Counted from the stretch's first letter, positions 52,162 through 62,158 are shown. The stretch is DNA of 64,000 nucleotides from Pseudomonas anguilliseptica (GCF_021375795.1 NZ_JAEIOI010000006.1:1-64000), one strand, 5' to 3'. Notes: generated by a model from the sequence alone, not told the origin. Program-made: numbers and translations.

Positions 52162-53088
52162 CTAACGTTTCTTTTTATAGAGCTTCGGCTCGCCCTCGGG
52201 ACGCGTCTTGAAGCGCCGGTGCGCCCACAGGTATTGCTCAGGACACTGGCTGATCGCCTGCTCGATCCACTGATTGACCCGCAGGCAGTCGGCCTCTTCG
52301 CTCTCGGTGGGGAAGTCCGCCAGCGGTGGATGAATCACCAGGCGATAACCCTGACCATCGGGCAAACGTTGCTGAGTAAAGGGAATCACCTGAGCGCGGC
52401 CCATACGGGCGAACTTGCTGGTGGCGGTGACGGTGGCCGCAGGCACGCCGAACAGCGGCACAAACACGCTGCGCTGGGCGCCGTAATCCTGATCCGGCGC
52501 ATACCAGACCACCCCGCCAGCACGCAGCAACTTGAGCATGCCGCGCACATCGTCACGACCAATCACCCCAAGCAAACGCTGCTCGCGGCCGCGACGCTGT
52601 ACGTAGTCAAACAGCGGATTCTTGTGCGGGCGGTACATGCCATACATGTTCTGCGCCATGCCGAGCAGCCCGCCGCCCATTTCCAGGGTGGTGAAATGCA
52701 GCGCCATAAGGATCACGCCCTGACCGTCAGCCTCGGCCTGACGCAGATGCTCCAGCCCCTCAATGGTGCCCAGGCGGCGCAGACGCTCGGCGGGCCACCA
52801 CCAGGCGATGGCCATTTCAAAGAAGGTGATACCGGTGGAGGCGAAGTTTTCCTTCAGCAGCGCCTCGCGCTCGGCGTCGGGCATCTGCGGGAAGCACAGC
52901 TCCAGGTTACGCGCGGCGATCTTGCGCCGCGAACTGGCCAGGAGGTACATCACCCCACCCAAGCCGCGCCCCAGCCACAACAGCACCTTATAAGGCAGTT
53001 GGGCAATCAGCCACAGCAAGCCCAGGCCCAGCCACAACAGCCAGAAACGGGGATACAGGAAATAAGCGCGAAATACTGGGCGATCCAT
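52162..53088 (-). CDS. lpxL: Lipid A biosynthesis lauroyltransferase (HtrB/LpxL family)
   Basis: The product is 308 residues, starting MDRPVFRAYFL as in other pseudomonad HtrB proteins; a GTG six codons upstream is also open. It has one N-terminal membrane helix (about 17-35) and the H-x4-E catalytic motif HFTTLE (about 136-141), with the usual PDQDYG region. It adds a secondary acyl chain to lipid A at the inner membrane. Divergent from minC; the htrB-minCDE-rluA order matches P. aeruginosa. Confidence 0.92.
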   Translation of the reverse strand: MDRPVFRAYFLYPRFWLLWLGLGLLWLIAQLPYKVLLWLGRGLGGVMYLLASSRRKIAARNLELCFPQMPDAEREALLKENFASTGITFFEMAIAWWWPAERLRRLGTIEGLEHLRQAEADGQGVILMALHFTTLEMGGGLLGMAQNMYGMYRPHKNPLFDYVQRRGREQRLLGVIGRDDVRGMLKLLRAGGVVWYAPDQDYGAQRSVFVPLFGVPAATVTATSKFARMGRAQVIPFTQQRLPDGQGYRLVIHPPLADFPTESEEADCLRVNQWIEQAISQCPEQYLWAHRRFKTRPEGEPKLYKKKR

Positions 53089-53246
53089 AAAACAGGTCCG
53101 AGGCACGCAATAAAGCGCGGCATTCTATCAGGAGTTTGTCCGCCGCCTGGTTTCGCGGCGCGCAACTTGCGAGCACGCGGCGTTCTCGCTATAAGTCCGG
53201 CTTACTTTTCCTCCCGCGTCTAGATAAAGGCCGTATCAGGCAGACC

Positions 53247-53972
53247 ATGAGCCAAGCTGATCTCCTCGAACAAGACCCCGTATTCCAGCTTAAAGGCAGC
53301 ATGCTGGCCATCACCGTGATGGAGTTGGCGCACAACGACCTCGCCCGCCTCGACCAGCAGCTCAGCGAAAAAGTCGCTCAGGCTCCAGCCTTTTTCAGCA
53401 ACACCCCACTGGTGCTGGCCCTGGACAAGCTGCCGGAAGGCGAAGGCGTACTCGATCTGGCCGAGCTGATGGCGGTCTGCCGCAAGCACGGCCTGCGCAC
53501 CCTGGCGATCCGCGCCAACCGCGAGGCCGATATCAGTGCCGCCGAAGCCCTGGACCTGCCCGTACTGCCGCCCTCCGGCGCGCGTGAACGTTTGATCGAC
53601 CTGGCCCCGCCAAAACCGGAAAAACCCGCCGAACCCGAGTTCAAACCGAGCAAAATCATCACCAGCCCGGTACGAGGCGGCCAGCAGGTGTATGCCCAGG
53701 GCGGCGACCTGATCGTCCTGGCCCCGGTCAGCGCCGGCGCGGAACTTCTCGCCGATGGCAACATCCATGTGTACGCCCCGATGCGCGGCCGAGCACTGGC
53801 CGGCATCAAGGGCAATCTCAAGGCGCGGATTTTCTGCCAGCAGATGGGCGCCGAACTGCTGTCCATCGCCGGCCAGTACAAGGTGGCCGAAGACCTGCGC
53901 CGCGACCCGTTATGGGGTGAAGCGGTGCATGTCAGCCTGTCGGGTAACGTGTTGAACATCACCCGCCTTTAA
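53247..53972 (+). CDS. minC: Septum site-determining protein MinC
   Basis: The product is 241 residues. The start is [11 protein letters not shown]; the frame runs open to 53136 but the upstream part is not conserved. It has the N-terminal FtsZ-inhibiting domain and the C-terminal MinD-binding beta-helix ([36 protein letters not shown]). It blocks Z-ring assembly away from mid-cell with MinD and MinE. Confidence 0.96.
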   Translation: MSQADLLEQDPVFQLKGSMLAITVMELAHNDLARLDQQLSEKVAQAPAFFSNTPLVLALDKLPEGEGVLDLAELMAVCRKHGLRTLAIRANREADISAAEALDLPVLPPSGARERLIDLAPPKPEKPAEPEFKPSKIITSPVRGGQQVYAQGGDLIVLAPVSAGAELLADGNIHVYAPMRGRALAGIKGNLKARIFCQQMGAELLSIAGQYKVAEDLRRDPLWGEAVHVSLSGNVLNITRL

Positions 53973-54063
53973 CGGATACTGCCGCCACTTTTCAAACAGG
54001 GCAGCCGGACGCCTGAATAGGCCACGGAACCTGCGTTTTCTCTACATTTTGGGGTGAATCACC

Positions 54064-54879
54064 TTGGCCAAGATCCTCGTTGTTACGTCCGGCAAAGGTG
54101 GCGTCGGTAAAACCACCACCAGCGCTGCCATCGGTACCGGCCTTGCCCTGCGCGGGCACAAGACAGTCATCGTCGACTTCGACGTCGGCCTGCGTAACCT
54201 TGACCTGATCATGGGCTGCGAACGCCGCGTGGTGTACGACTTCGTCAACGTGGTCAACGGCGAAGCGACCCTCACCCAGGCCCTGATCAAAGACAAGCGC
54301 CTGGAAAATCTCTACGTGCTGGCTGCCAGCCAGACCCGTGACAAGGACGCCCTGACCCAGGAAGGCGTCGAGAAAATCATTAACGAGCTGCGCGAAAACT
54401 TCGAATACGTGGTCTGCGACTCGCCGGCCGGTATCGAAAAAGGCGCGCACCTGGCCATGTACTTCGCCGATGAAGCGATTGTCGTGACCAACCCGGAAGT
54501 TTCCTCGGTACGTGACTCCGACCGCATGCTCGGCCTGCTGGCGAGCAAATCGCGCCGCGCCGAGAAAGGCGAAGAGCCGATCAAGGAACACCTGCTGCTG
54601 ACCCGCTACAACCCTGAGCGCGTGGTCAAAGGCGAAATGCTCGGCGTGGAAGACGTCGAAGAAATCCTCGCCATCCGCCTGCTCGGCGTGATCCCCGAGT
54701 CGCAAGCCGTACTCAAGGCCTCGAACCAGGGCGTGCCGGTGATCCTCGATGACCAGAGCGATGCAGGCCAGGCCTACAGCGACGCGGTTGACCGCCTGCT
54801 GGGCAAGGAAGTGGCACACCGATTCCTCGATGTGCAGAAGAAGGGATTCATGCAACGCCTGTTTGGAGGTCGTGAATGA
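54064..54879 (+). CDS. minD: Septum site-determining protein MinD
   Basis: The product is 271 residues, starting at a TTG (LAKILVV) with GGGGTG upstream, as usual for this gene in pseudomonads. It has a deviant Walker A, KGGVGKTT (about 11-18), and a C-terminal amphipathic membrane-targeting helix ([16 protein letters not shown]). It is the membrane ATPase driving Min oscillation. ATGA overlap with minE. Confidence 0.97.
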   Translation: MAKILVVTSGKGGVGKTTTSAAIGTGLALRGHKTVIVDFDVGLRNLDLIMGCERRVVYDFVNVVNGEATLTQALIKDKRLENLYVLAASQTRDKDALTQEGVEKIINELRENFEYVVCDSPAGIEKGAHLAMYFADEAIVVTNPEVSSVRDSDRMLGLLASKSRRAEKGEEPIKEHLLLTRYNPERVVKGEMLGVEDVEEILAIRLLGVIPESQAVLKASNQGVPVILDDQSDAGQAYSDAVDRLLGKEVAHRFLDVQKKGFMQRLFGGRE

Positions 54880-55130
54880 ACATTTTTGACTTCTTTCGTG
54901 AACGCAAGAAAGAAACCACCGCGTCCATTGCGAAAGAGCGCCTGCAAATCATCGTCGCCCACGAGCGCGGCCAGCGCAGCCAGCCGGACTACCTGCCGGC
55001 CCTGCAGCAAGAGCTGGTCGAGGTGATCCGCAAGTACGTGAATATCGACTCGGATCAAGTACAGGTTGCACTGGAAAACCAGGGCAGCTGTTCCATTCTG
55101 GAACTTAACATCACGCTCCCCGACCGTTGA
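54876..55130 (+). CDS. minE: Cell division topological specificity factor MinE
   Basis: The product is 84 residues. It has the N-terminal membrane-targeting and anti-MinCD segment [20 protein letters not shown] and the topological specificity domain with [19 protein letters not shown]. It stimulates MinD ATPase activity. It overlaps minD by four bases and is followed by a hairpin at 55147. Confidence 0.97.
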   Translation: MNIFDFFRERKKETTASIAKERLQIIVAHERGQRSQPDYLPALQQELVEVIRKYVNIDSDQVQVALENQGSCSILELNITLPDR

Positions 55131-55146
55131 TTGGTTGAGAGCATGC

Positions 55147-55175
55147 AACGGCGGCCCTGGCCGCCGTTTCTATTT
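55147..55175 (+). terminator. minE terminator hairpin
   Basis: AACGGCGGCC and GGCCGCCGTT form a stem with a very tight loop (CT), followed by TTCTATTTG. The RluA-type gene starts 11 bases later. Confidence 0.6.
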
Positions 55176-55186
55176 GTGGAAAACCC

Positions 55187-55822
55187 ATGCCGCTGTCGAA
55201 TGTCGAAATCCTCCACCAGGACGCCGCCCTACTGGTGATCAACAAGCCCACCCTGCTGCTCTCGGTGCCTGGCCGCGCGGAAGATAACCGCGATTGCCTG
55301 GTCACCCGCCTGCAGGAAAACGGCTACCCGGAAGCGCGCATCGTCCACCGCCTGGACTGGGAAACCTCGGGGATTATCGTGCTAGCCCGCGACGCCGACA
55401 GCCACCGCGAGCTGTCGCGGCAGTTTCACGACCGCGAAACCGAGAAAGCCTACACCGCCCTGTGCTGGGGCCAGCCTGAGCGGGACAGCGGCAGCATCGA
55501 CCTGCCGCTGCGCTACGACCCACCGACCAAGCCGCGCCACGTGGTCGACCATGAACTGGGCAAACACGCCCTGACCTACTGGAAAGTGCTGGAACGCCAC
55601 GCCGAGCATTGCCGCATCGAGCTGACCCCCATCACCGGTCGCTCGCACCAGCTGCGCGTACACATGCTGTCGATTGGCCATCCACTGCTCGGCGACGGCC
55701 TGTACGCCCACGAACAAGCCCTGGCCGCCTACCCGCGCCTGTGCCTGCACGCCAGCATGCTCAGCCTGACCCACCCACAAACGGGCGAGCGCTTGCGCTT
55801 CGAGTGTCCCGCGCCGTTCTGA
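55187..55822 (+). CDS. rluA: RluA-family pseudouridine synthase
   Basis: The product is 211 residues, close to E. coli RluA (219). The catalytic motif HRLDWETSG (about 50-58) and the later GRSHQLRVHMLSIGHPLLGD are those of RluA, which modifies 23S U746 and some tRNAs at U32. No S4 domain is present, in keeping with RluA rather than RluB/C/D. It follows minCDE in the usual order. Confidence 0.88.
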   Translation: MPLSNVEILHQDAALLVINKPTLLLSVPGRAEDNRDCLVTRLQENGYPEARIVHRLDWETSGIIVLARDADSHRELSRQFHDRETEKAYTALCWGQPERDSGSIDLPLRYDPPTKPRHVVDHELGKHALTYWKVLERHAEHCRIELTPITGRSHQLRVHMLSIGHPLLGDGLYAHEQALAAYPRLCLHASMLSLTHPQTGERLRFECPAPF

Positions 55823-55858
55823 CGCGCCAAGCACCGCATCAAAAACAAGCGCCCAGCG

Positions 55859-55990
55859 CTTAGAACTTATTCAAGATCTCGCGAGCTAGAGCCCTTCAAG
55901 GCAAAAACAGGCGAGGAAGCGGAGTGTACTTTTGTACATGAGCATTCCGAGCCGGTTTTTAACGCAGCAGGGCCGACGCGCAGCAGATCG
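55859..55990. repeat. Intergenic repeat with inverted-repeat-like start
   Basis: The segment begins TAGAACTTATTCAAGATCTC and contains the palindrome TGTACTTTTGTACA (55925-55938) flanked by GGAAGCGGAG and GAGCATTCCGAGCC. It resembles a dispersed MITE-like element I associate with pseudomonads whose ends are AGAAC-TATTCAAGATCT. The right end looks truncated against the sensor kinase gene. Recognised by eye only. Confidence 0.45.
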
Positions 55991-56001
55991 TCGACGGACT
56001 C

Positions 56002-57603
56002 TCAGCCCTGCTTGCGCGGCCAGATCAAACTAAAACAGGCACCGCCCAGCGCTTCGCTGCGGCTGATCTGTGCGCGGCCGCCGTGCCAGTAGGTGATGCG
56101 GCGCACGATGGACAGCCCCAGGCCATGCCCGCCCGAGGCGCGGGTGCGGCTGTCGTCCAGACGCAGGAAGGGAGTAAAGATGTGCTCCCAGGCCTCTTCC
56201 GGCACGCCGGGGCCGTCATCTTCGACATCCAGCCGGCAGCGCTGCTGGCCGACCTGATAGCTGACCCGCACCCGCGATTCGGCGTGACGCATGGCATTGC
56301 TCACCAGGTTCTGCAGGGCGCGATGCAGGTAGCGTAGTTCAGCTTCGACCAGCGCCCCGCTGCCATCCAGCGCATCACGTGACGGGCCGTGTTCGACGCG
56401 CACGCTGGCACGCAGAGGTGCCAGTTCGGTAATCACCTGATCGATCAGCTCATCCAGATCGACCTGCTGGAAGTTCAGCGCCGGCGCGCCCTGCTCCAGG
56501 CGGGCATAGGTGAGCATCTCGTCGACCAGCTTGTCGAGGTCCTGGATGTCGCTGTCCATGCCCTCCATATATTTACGCCGCGCGGCTTCGGTTTCCGCAT
56601 CACCGATCATTTCCAGCCCGAAGCGCAAACGCGCCACCGGCGTGCGCAGCTCATGGGACACCGCACGGACCATCTCGCGCTGGATGCTCAGCGAGCGCTG
56701 CAAATGCTCGGCCATGGCGTTGAAGGCAGCCGCCAGGCGCCCCACCGAATCGCTGCCGCGGGTCGGCACGCGGGCATCCAGGCGGCCACTGGCGATGCGC
56801 GTAGCGGCACCTTCCAGATCACTCAGGCGCTGCTCCAGCGGCCGCACCAGCAGGTAGACCATCAGGCCGATCAGGCTCAGGCCCAGCGCACCAATCAGCA
56901 CCAGCCACTGCGCCGGATAGGGATTCATCTGGTACAGCGGGCCGATTTCCAGCACCCAGGGCGTGTCGACGATGCCGGAGAACACATGGATGCTGTCGCC
57001 ACCACGGCCCAGGGCCATCACCGTGTCGCCTTCATCGACCCGGCGACGCTGATCGGGGTCGAGGTCAGCCTGATCGAGGCGCACCAGGCGCAGGTCGAAG
57101 CCGAACTGTTTATCCTTTTTCAGCGCGGCCAGCCGGCGCGGCTGTTCATCCCAGGGATAGCGCACCAGCTCATCGATCAGCAGAAAGCTGGTGGCACGCG
57201 CCAACTGCTCACTGACCTGCTGCACATCCGCCACCAGCAACAGCGGTTGCTGCGCCAACTGACTGTAAATGCGCGCCTCATGCGGCCCGGTCTGCTGCAC
57301 CAGCACCTGTCCACGGCGCAGGCTGTTGCGCACGCCGCTGTCCAGGCTGGTCTCATCCAGCGCCTCGATGCGCAACGGAATCCCAAGCAACCGCCCCCAC
57401 ACCGTCACCGCGCGCCGCCGTTCGATCTCCACCATCGGTGCGAGGTTGTCGGCCATCAGGCGAAACGTGCCCTGCGCCAGGCGCTCGCGGTACTGGTCCA
57501 CGCGTACTTCGTTGAGCAACTGCAAGGCGCCGACGCCGAGCAGCGCCACCAGCACCAGCACCGCCAGCATGCCGCCATAGATGCGCAGAAAGATCGAGTT
57601 CAT
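56002..57603 (-). CDS. RstB-like sensor histidine kinase
   Basis: The product is 533 residues, starting at MNSIFLRIYGG. It has membrane helices at about 10-30 and 248-270 around a periplasmic RstB-type domain, then HAMP (about 272-325), a histidine-phosphotransfer helix with VSHELRTPVARLR, and the catalytic ATPase domain (N box NLVSNAMRH, DDGPGVPEE, GGHGLGLSIV). It forms an operon with the regulator upstream. This is the pair found beside nrdA in P. aeruginosa (PA1157/PA1158 type). Its signal is not known. Confidence 0.9.
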   Translation of the reverse strand: MNSIFLRIYGGMLAVLVLVALLGVGALQLLNEVRVDQYRERLAQGTFRLMADNLAPMVEIERRRAVTVWGRLLGIPLRIEALDETSLDSGVRNSLRRGQVLVQQTGPHEARIYSQLAQQPLLLVADVQQVSEQLARATSFLLIDELVRYPWDEQPRRLAALKKDKQFGFDLRLVRLDQADLDPDQRRRVDEGDTVMALGRGGDSIHVFSGIVDTPWVLEIGPLYQMNPYPAQWLVLIGALGLSLIGLMVYLLVRPLEQRLSDLEGAATRIASGRLDARVPTRGSDSVGRLAAAFNAMAEHLQRSLSIQREMVRAVSHELRTPVARLRFGLEMIGDAETEAARRKYMEGMDSDIQDLDKLVDEMLTYARLEQGAPALNFQQVDLDELIDQVITELAPLRASVRVEHGPSRDALDGSGALVEAELRYLHRALQNLVSNAMRHAESRVRVSYQVGQQRCRLDVEDDGPGVPEEAWEHIFTPFLRLDDSRTRASGGHGLGLSIVRRITYWHGGRAQISRSEALGGACFSLIWPRKQG

Positions 57604-57622
57604 CAGCCGGCCACAACGCAGT

Positions 57623-58348
57623 TCATGCCATGGCCTCGGCAGCTTCAGCGACAAACAGGTAGCCCTTGCTGCGCACAGTCTTGATCAGCCGTGGGTGCAT
57701 CGGGTCGTCGCCGATCTTCGGGCGGATGCGCGAAATGCGTACGTCGATTGAGCGATCCTGGCCGTCGTACTCGATACCACGCAGGGCGTTGAAGATTTCT
57801 TCGCGCGAGAGAATCCGCCCGGCGTTGGAGGTCAGCAGCCACAGCAGGTCGAATTCGGCACTGGTCAGCTCAATGCTCTGCTCGCCCAGCCAGGCCTCAC
57901 GCATGGAGCTGTCGATCACCAGCTGGCCGAATTGCAGACGGCGACGCTCGCTGGGGGCCTGCGCCTCGCTGCTGCCTTCATGGCGCCGCAGCAGCGCACG
58001 GATACGCGCCAGCAGCACGCGCGGGCGCACCGGTTTGCACACGTAGTCATCGGCGCCCATCTCCAGGCCCAGCACCTGGTCCATGTCATCCGTGCGCGCG
58101 GTGAGCATCAGAATCGGCCCGTCGTACTGCCCGCGCACTTTGCGGCAGATCGACAGACCGTCTTCGCCGGGCAGCATCAGATCGAGAATCACCAGGTCGG
58201 GCTGCTCCTGCAGAATCCGTGCAGCCGCCAGTGCGCCGTCCATCTCGATGGACACATTCAGGCCATTGCCCTGCAGGTACTCACGGGTCAGCTCAGCCAG
58301 ACGCTGGTCGTCCTCGACAATAAGAATGTGCCACGACTGCTGCTCCAC
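57623..58348 (-). CDS. RstA-like OmpR-family response regulator
   Basis: The product is 241 residues, starting at a GTG (VEQQSWHILIVEDD) with GGGAG upstream. The receiver has the acidic pair at 12-14, phosphoacceptor Asp 56 (VILDLMLPGEDG) and Lys in VCKPVRP. The C-terminal winged helix (LTSAEFDLLWLL, SIDVRISRIRPKIGDDP) is OmpR-type. Its sensor kinase follows after 19 bp. It diverges from nrdA across 717 bp, so a link to ribonucleotide reductase control is possible but not shown. Confidence 0.9.
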   Translation of the reverse strand: MEQQSWHILIVEDDQRLAELTREYLQGNGLNVSIEMDGALAAARILQEQPDLVILDLMLPGEDGLSICRKVRGQYDGPILMLTARTDDMDQVLGLEMGADDYVCKPVRPRVLLARIRALLRRHEGSSEAQAPSERRRLQFGQLVIDSSMREAWLGEQSIELTSAEFDLLWLLTSNAGRILSREEIFNALRGIEYDGQDRSIDVRISRIRPKIGDDPMHPRLIKTVRSKGYLFVAEAAEAMA

Positions 58349-58433
58349 AACGGACTCCCAGACAAGACCAAAACGGTCGGCATTGTAGCAATGCACCGGG
58401 CAGTGCATAGCGCATGCCAAAAACTTGCAAAAA

Positions 58434-58447
58434 CACTAGATGTAGTA
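58434..58447. promoter_or_regulatory. NrdR-like box, copy proximal to the response regulator
   Basis: CACTAGATGTAGTA, a palindromic ACTA-N4-TAGT sequence resembling NrdR boxes of gammaproteobacteria. The same 14-mer recurs at 58851. This copy lies 86 bp before the response regulator start. Confidence 0.5.
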
Positions 58448-58578
58448 TCCGTCTGTGAGCCAGGCCACGCTTGTGCAACAGGCAGAAAAACCCCGCTCAA
58501 CACCGACGAACGGTACACCCCAGCCAACACGCGGGCTTGCCGTCATTTGCTCGGTTTAACCCACAAACCACCCACAAC

Positions 58579-58587
58579 TTATCCACA
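58579..58587 (+). promoter_or_regulatory. DnaA box upstream of nrdA
   Basis: Exact TTATCCACA consensus, embedded in the palindrome-like ACAACTTATCCACAGGTTGT. In E. coli DnaA binds upstream of nrdA and links its expression to replication. Confidence 0.6.
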
Positions 58588-58850
58588 GGTTGTTAGCGCT
58601 CGATTGCCTTGCAATACCCCACACAGCGCATTATCTTGTATGCCAATCACGCGACACCCACCACATGTTGGGTTTAGCTTGGCAACCGGACAGAAGAAGA
58701 ATGACTCGCACACGGCCTGGTCCCAGACCGTCACCGGTGGCCTGAAACGCTTTATGCAGTACGCCTGCGCTACTTCGGCAGGTTTGGCTCCAGCGTCGCG
58801 CAGTGCGCACCTGAGCACGAATAACCGGTCAACCGCACACGCGGTTGCAC

Positions 58851-58864
58851 CACTAGATGTAGTA
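58851..58864. promoter_or_regulatory. NrdR-like box, copy proximal to nrdA
   Basis: Second exact copy of CACTAGATGTAGTA, about 200 bp before the nrdA start. NrdR represses ribonucleotide reductase genes; such boxes usually come in closely spaced pairs, which I do not see here. Confidence 0.5.
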
Positions 58865-59065
58865 GTTGAGGCGAAAAAACGCCTTGACGTGTGACTTTTG
58901 AGCCAGGAAGGCGCTTTAGTCGTTCCTTCCCTGCCCAATTTGCAAGCCCCCGTGTACCCGGCCTCTGGCTGTGCCCACGGTATTGTTGAAATGGAATGAA
59001 GGCAGTAGCCGGCAGTGATCGACGGCAAAGCGTCTAACTAATAAATACAGAACATGGAGACTTTC

Positions 59066-61972
59066 ATGCACACCGACACCTCTCGCGAGAACCCGCAGGC
59101 CAATGCGCCGCAGGCTACCGATGACAACCAGAGCCTGAGCGCCACCGCGCCAGGTCAACTGCGGGTGATCAAGCGTAACGGCACCGTGGTGCCGTACACC
59201 GATGACAAGATCACCGTTGCCATCACCAAAGCCTTTCTCGCGGTAGAAGGCGGCACCGCTGCCGCTTCGTCGCGCATCCATGACACCGTCGCGCGCCTGA
59301 CCGAGCAGGTCACCGCCACCTTCAAACGCCGCATGCCGTCCGGCGGCACCATCCATATCGAAGAAATCCAGGACCAGGTTGAACTGGCCCTGATGCGCGC
59401 CGGCGAGCAGAAAGTCGCCCGCGACTACGTGATCTACCGCGAAGCCCAGGCCAACAAGCGCAAGGCCAGTGCCGGCAGCGAAATTGCTCAGCCGCACCCG
59501 AGCATCCGCGTCACCCACACCGACGGCAGCGTTGCGCCGCTGGACATGGGCCGCCTGGACACCATCATCCGCGAAGCCTGCGAAGGCCTGGCCGAAGTCG
59601 ATGGCGAACTGATCCAGAAAGAAACCCTGAAAAACCTCTACGACGGCGTGGCGCAAAGCGACGTCAGCACCGCCCTGGTGATGACCGCACGCACCCTGGT
59701 TGAGCGTGAGCCGAACTACAGCTACGTCACCGCGCGCCTGCTGATGGACAACATCCGCGCCGAAGGCCTGGGTTTCCTCGGTGTCGCCAGCAGCGCCACC
59801 CACCACGAGATGAGCGAGCTGTACGCCAAGGCCCTGCCGGCTTACATCGCCAAGGGTATCGAGTTCGAACTGCTGAACCCGGTGCTGGCCAGCTTCGACC
59901 TGGAGAAACTCGGCAAGGCGATCAACCACGAGCGCGATCAGCAGTTCACCTACCTGGGCCTGCAGACCCTCTACGACCGCTACTTCATCCACAAGGACGG
60001 CACCCGTTTCGAACTGCCGCAAGTGTTCTTCATGCGCGTGGCCATGGGCCTGGCGATTGAAGAGAAACAGAAAGAAGACCGCGCCATCGAGTTCTACAAC
60101 CTGCTCTCCAGCTTCGACTACATGGCCTCGACGCCGACCCTGTTCAACGCCGGCACCCTGCGTCCACAGCTGTCCAGCTGCTACCTGACCACCGTGCCGG
60201 ACGACCTGTCGGGCATCTACAACGCCATCCACGACAACGCCATGCTGTCCAAGTTTGCTGGCGGCCTGGGTAACGACTGGACCCCTGTACGTGCGCTGGG
60301 CGCCTACATCAAAGGCACCAACGGCAAGTCGCAAGGCGTTGTGCCGTTCCTCAAAGTGGTCAACGACACCGCAGTAGCAGTTAACCAGGGCGGCAAGCGC
60401 AAGGGCGCGGTCTGCGCCTACCTGGAAACCTGGCACATGGACATCGAAGAGTTCATCGAGCTGCGCAAGAACACCGGTGACGACCGTCGCCGCACCCACG
60501 ACATGAACACCGCCAACTGGATCCCGGACCTGTTCATGAAGCGCGTGTTCGACGACGGCAAGTGGACCCTGTTCAGCCCGAGCGAAGTGCCAGACCTGCA
60601 CGACCTGACCGGTAAAGCCTTCGAAGAGCGCTACGAGTACTACGAAGCCCTCACCGAGTACGGCAAGATCAAGCTGTTCAAAACCATCCAGGCCAAAGAC
60701 CTGTGGCGCAAAATGCTCTCGATGCTGTTCGAGACCGGCCACCCATGGCTGACCTTCAAGGACCCATGCAACCTGCGCAGCCCGCAGCAGCACGTGGGCG
60801 TGGTGCACAGCTCCAACCTCTGCACCGAGATCACCCTGAACACCAACGCCGACGAAATCGCCGTGTGCAACCTGGGTTCCGTGAACCTGCCGAACCACAT
60901 CGTCGACGGCAAGCTGGACACCGCCAAGCTGGAAAAGACCATCAAGGTCGCCGTGCGCATGCTCGATAACGTTATCGACATCAACTACTACTCGGTGCCG
61001 CAGGCGCGTAACTCCAACTTCAAACACCGCCCGGTCGGCCTCGGCATCATGGGCTTCCAGGACGCTCTGTACCTGCAGCACATCCCGTACGGCTCTGACG
61101 CCGCCGTGGAATTTGCCGACAAGTCGATGGAAGCCGTCAGCTACTACGCCATCCAGGCCTCCTGTGACCTGGCCGACGAGCGCGGCAGCTACGAAACCTT
61201 CCAGGGTTCGCTGTGGAGCAAAGGCATTCTGCCGCTCGACTCCCAGCAGATCCTCATCGAAGCCCGTGGCCAGAAGTACATCGACGTTGACCTCAACGAA
61301 ACCCTGGACTGGGCACCGATCCGTGCCCGCGTGCAGAAAGGCATCCGCAACTCGAACATCATGGCCATCGCACCGACCGCCACCATCGCCAACATCACCG
61401 GCGTATCGCAGTCGATCGAACCGACCTACCAGAACCTCTATGTGAAATCGAACCTGTCCGGCGAATTCACCGTGATCAACCCCTACCTGGTACGCGACCT
61501 CAAAGCTCGCGGCCTGTGGGACTCGGTAATGATCAACGACCTGAAGTACTACGACGGTTCCGTGCAGCAGATCGAGCGCATCCCGCAAGAGCTGAAAGAC
61601 CTCTACGCCACCGCGTTTGAAGTCGACACCAAGTGGATCGTTGACGCCGCCAGCCGTCGCCAGAAGTGGATCGACCAGGCGCAGTCGCTGAACCTCTACA
61701 TCGCCGGCGCTTCGGGCAAGAAACTCGACGTGACCTACCGCATGGCTTGGTACCGTGGCCTGAAAACCACCTACTACCTCCGTGCCCTGGCCGCGACCAG
61801 CACCGAGAAGTCCACCATCAACACAGGCAAGCTGAATGCCGTGTCCAGTGGTGGCAACGATGGCCTGAGCGCAGCACCGGCCAAGGCCCCGGAAGTGGAG
61901 ATGAGCGCAGTCCCGGCTCCAGTACCAAAGGCCTGTGCCATCGACGAACCCGACTGCGAGGCTTGCCAGTAA
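59066..61972 (+). CDS. nrdA: Class Ia ribonucleoside-diphosphate reductase, alpha subunit
   Basis: The product is 968 residues. I start at MHTDTSREN because GGAG lies six bases before that ATG; an ATG four codons earlier is also in frame. Two ATP-cone domains occur (about 32-125, clear; about 135-230, divergent), as in the P. aeruginosa enzyme, where the N-terminal cone binds dATP for allosteric inhibition. The active site has Cys 586 and Glu 588 (SNLCTEITL), and the tail carries the redox pair CEAC. It reduces ribonucleotides aerobically with NrdB. Confidence 0.96.
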   Translation: MHTDTSRENPQANAPQATDDNQSLSATAPGQLRVIKRNGTVVPYTDDKITVAITKAFLAVEGGTAAASSRIHDTVARLTEQVTATFKRRMPSGGTIHIEEIQDQVELALMRAGEQKVARDYVIYREAQANKRKASAGSEIAQPHPSIRVTHTDGSVAPLDMGRLDTIIREACEGLAEVDGELIQKETLKNLYDGVAQSDVSTALVMTARTLVEREPNYSYVTARLLMDNIRAEGLGFLGVASSATHHEMSELYAKALPAYIAKGIEFELLNPVLASFDLEKLGKAINHERDQQFTYLGLQTLYDRYFIHKDGTRFELPQVFFMRVAMGLAIEEKQKEDRAIEFYNLLSSFDYMASTPTLFNAGTLRPQLSSCYLTTVPDDLSGIYNAIHDNAMLSKFAGGLGNDWTPVRALGAYIKGTNGKSQGVVPFLKVVNDTAVAVNQGGKRKGAVCAYLETWHMDIEEFIELRKNTGDDRRRTHDMNTANWIPDLFMKRVFDDGKWTLFSPSEVPDLHDLTGKAFEERYEYYEALTEYGKIKLFKTIQAKDLWRKMLSMLFETGHPWLTFKDPCNLRSPQQHVGVVHSSNLCTEITLNTNADEIAVCNLGSVNLPNHIVDGKLDTAKLEKTIKVAVRMLDNVIDINYYSVPQARNSNFKHRPVGLGIMGFQDALYLQHIPYGSDAAVEFADKSMEAVSYYAIQASCDLADERGSYETFQGSLWSKGILPLDSQQILIEARGQKYIDVDLNETLDWAPIRARVQKGIRNSNIMAIAPTATIANITGVSQSIEPTYQNLYVKSNLSGEFTVINPYLVRDLKARGLWDSVMINDLKYYDGSVQQIERIPQELKDLYATAFEVDTKWIVDAASRRQKWIDQAQSLNLYIAGASGKKLDVTYRMAWYRGLKTTYYLRALAATSTEKSTINTGKLNAVSSGGNDGLSAAPAKAPEVEMSAVPAPVPKACAIDEPDCEACQ

Positions 61973-62130
61973 GGCTTTCGCGTGGATCTGAGCGGCATTC
62001 GCGGCGTTACCTGCTAGAGCGGCCCCCATCACGTACATGCGTACGCTCAGGGGCTCCACTCCAGCAGGTGCCTAGCGACTACTCGCTCAGCTACACGCTT
62101 GAACGTCGGGCGAAGAGCAAAGCAACACCT

Positions 62131-62158
62131 GTAGGAGCCAGCTTGCTGGCGATGCTTC
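62131..62158. repeat. Single REP monomer
   Basis: CTGTAGGAGCCAGCTTGCTG followed by GCGATGC, one arm of the REP pair at 28662. Confidence 0.8.

Larger units (their letters stand above)
58349..59065. other. Divergent regulatory region between the response regulator and nrdA
   Basis: 717 bases with no supported gene. It holds a perfect DnaA box (58579), the 14-mer CACTAGATGTAGTA twice (58434 and 58851), and an imperfect palindrome GCATTATCTTGTATGC (58628). Promoters for both directions must lie here. Confidence 0.6.

Noticed and set aside
58916..62059. A 1,047-codon open frame on the minus strand across nrdA
   Set aside because: It is the antisense shadow of nrdA, whose function and motifs are certain. 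The translation is compositionally odd (Val/Gly/His-rich) and has no family features.
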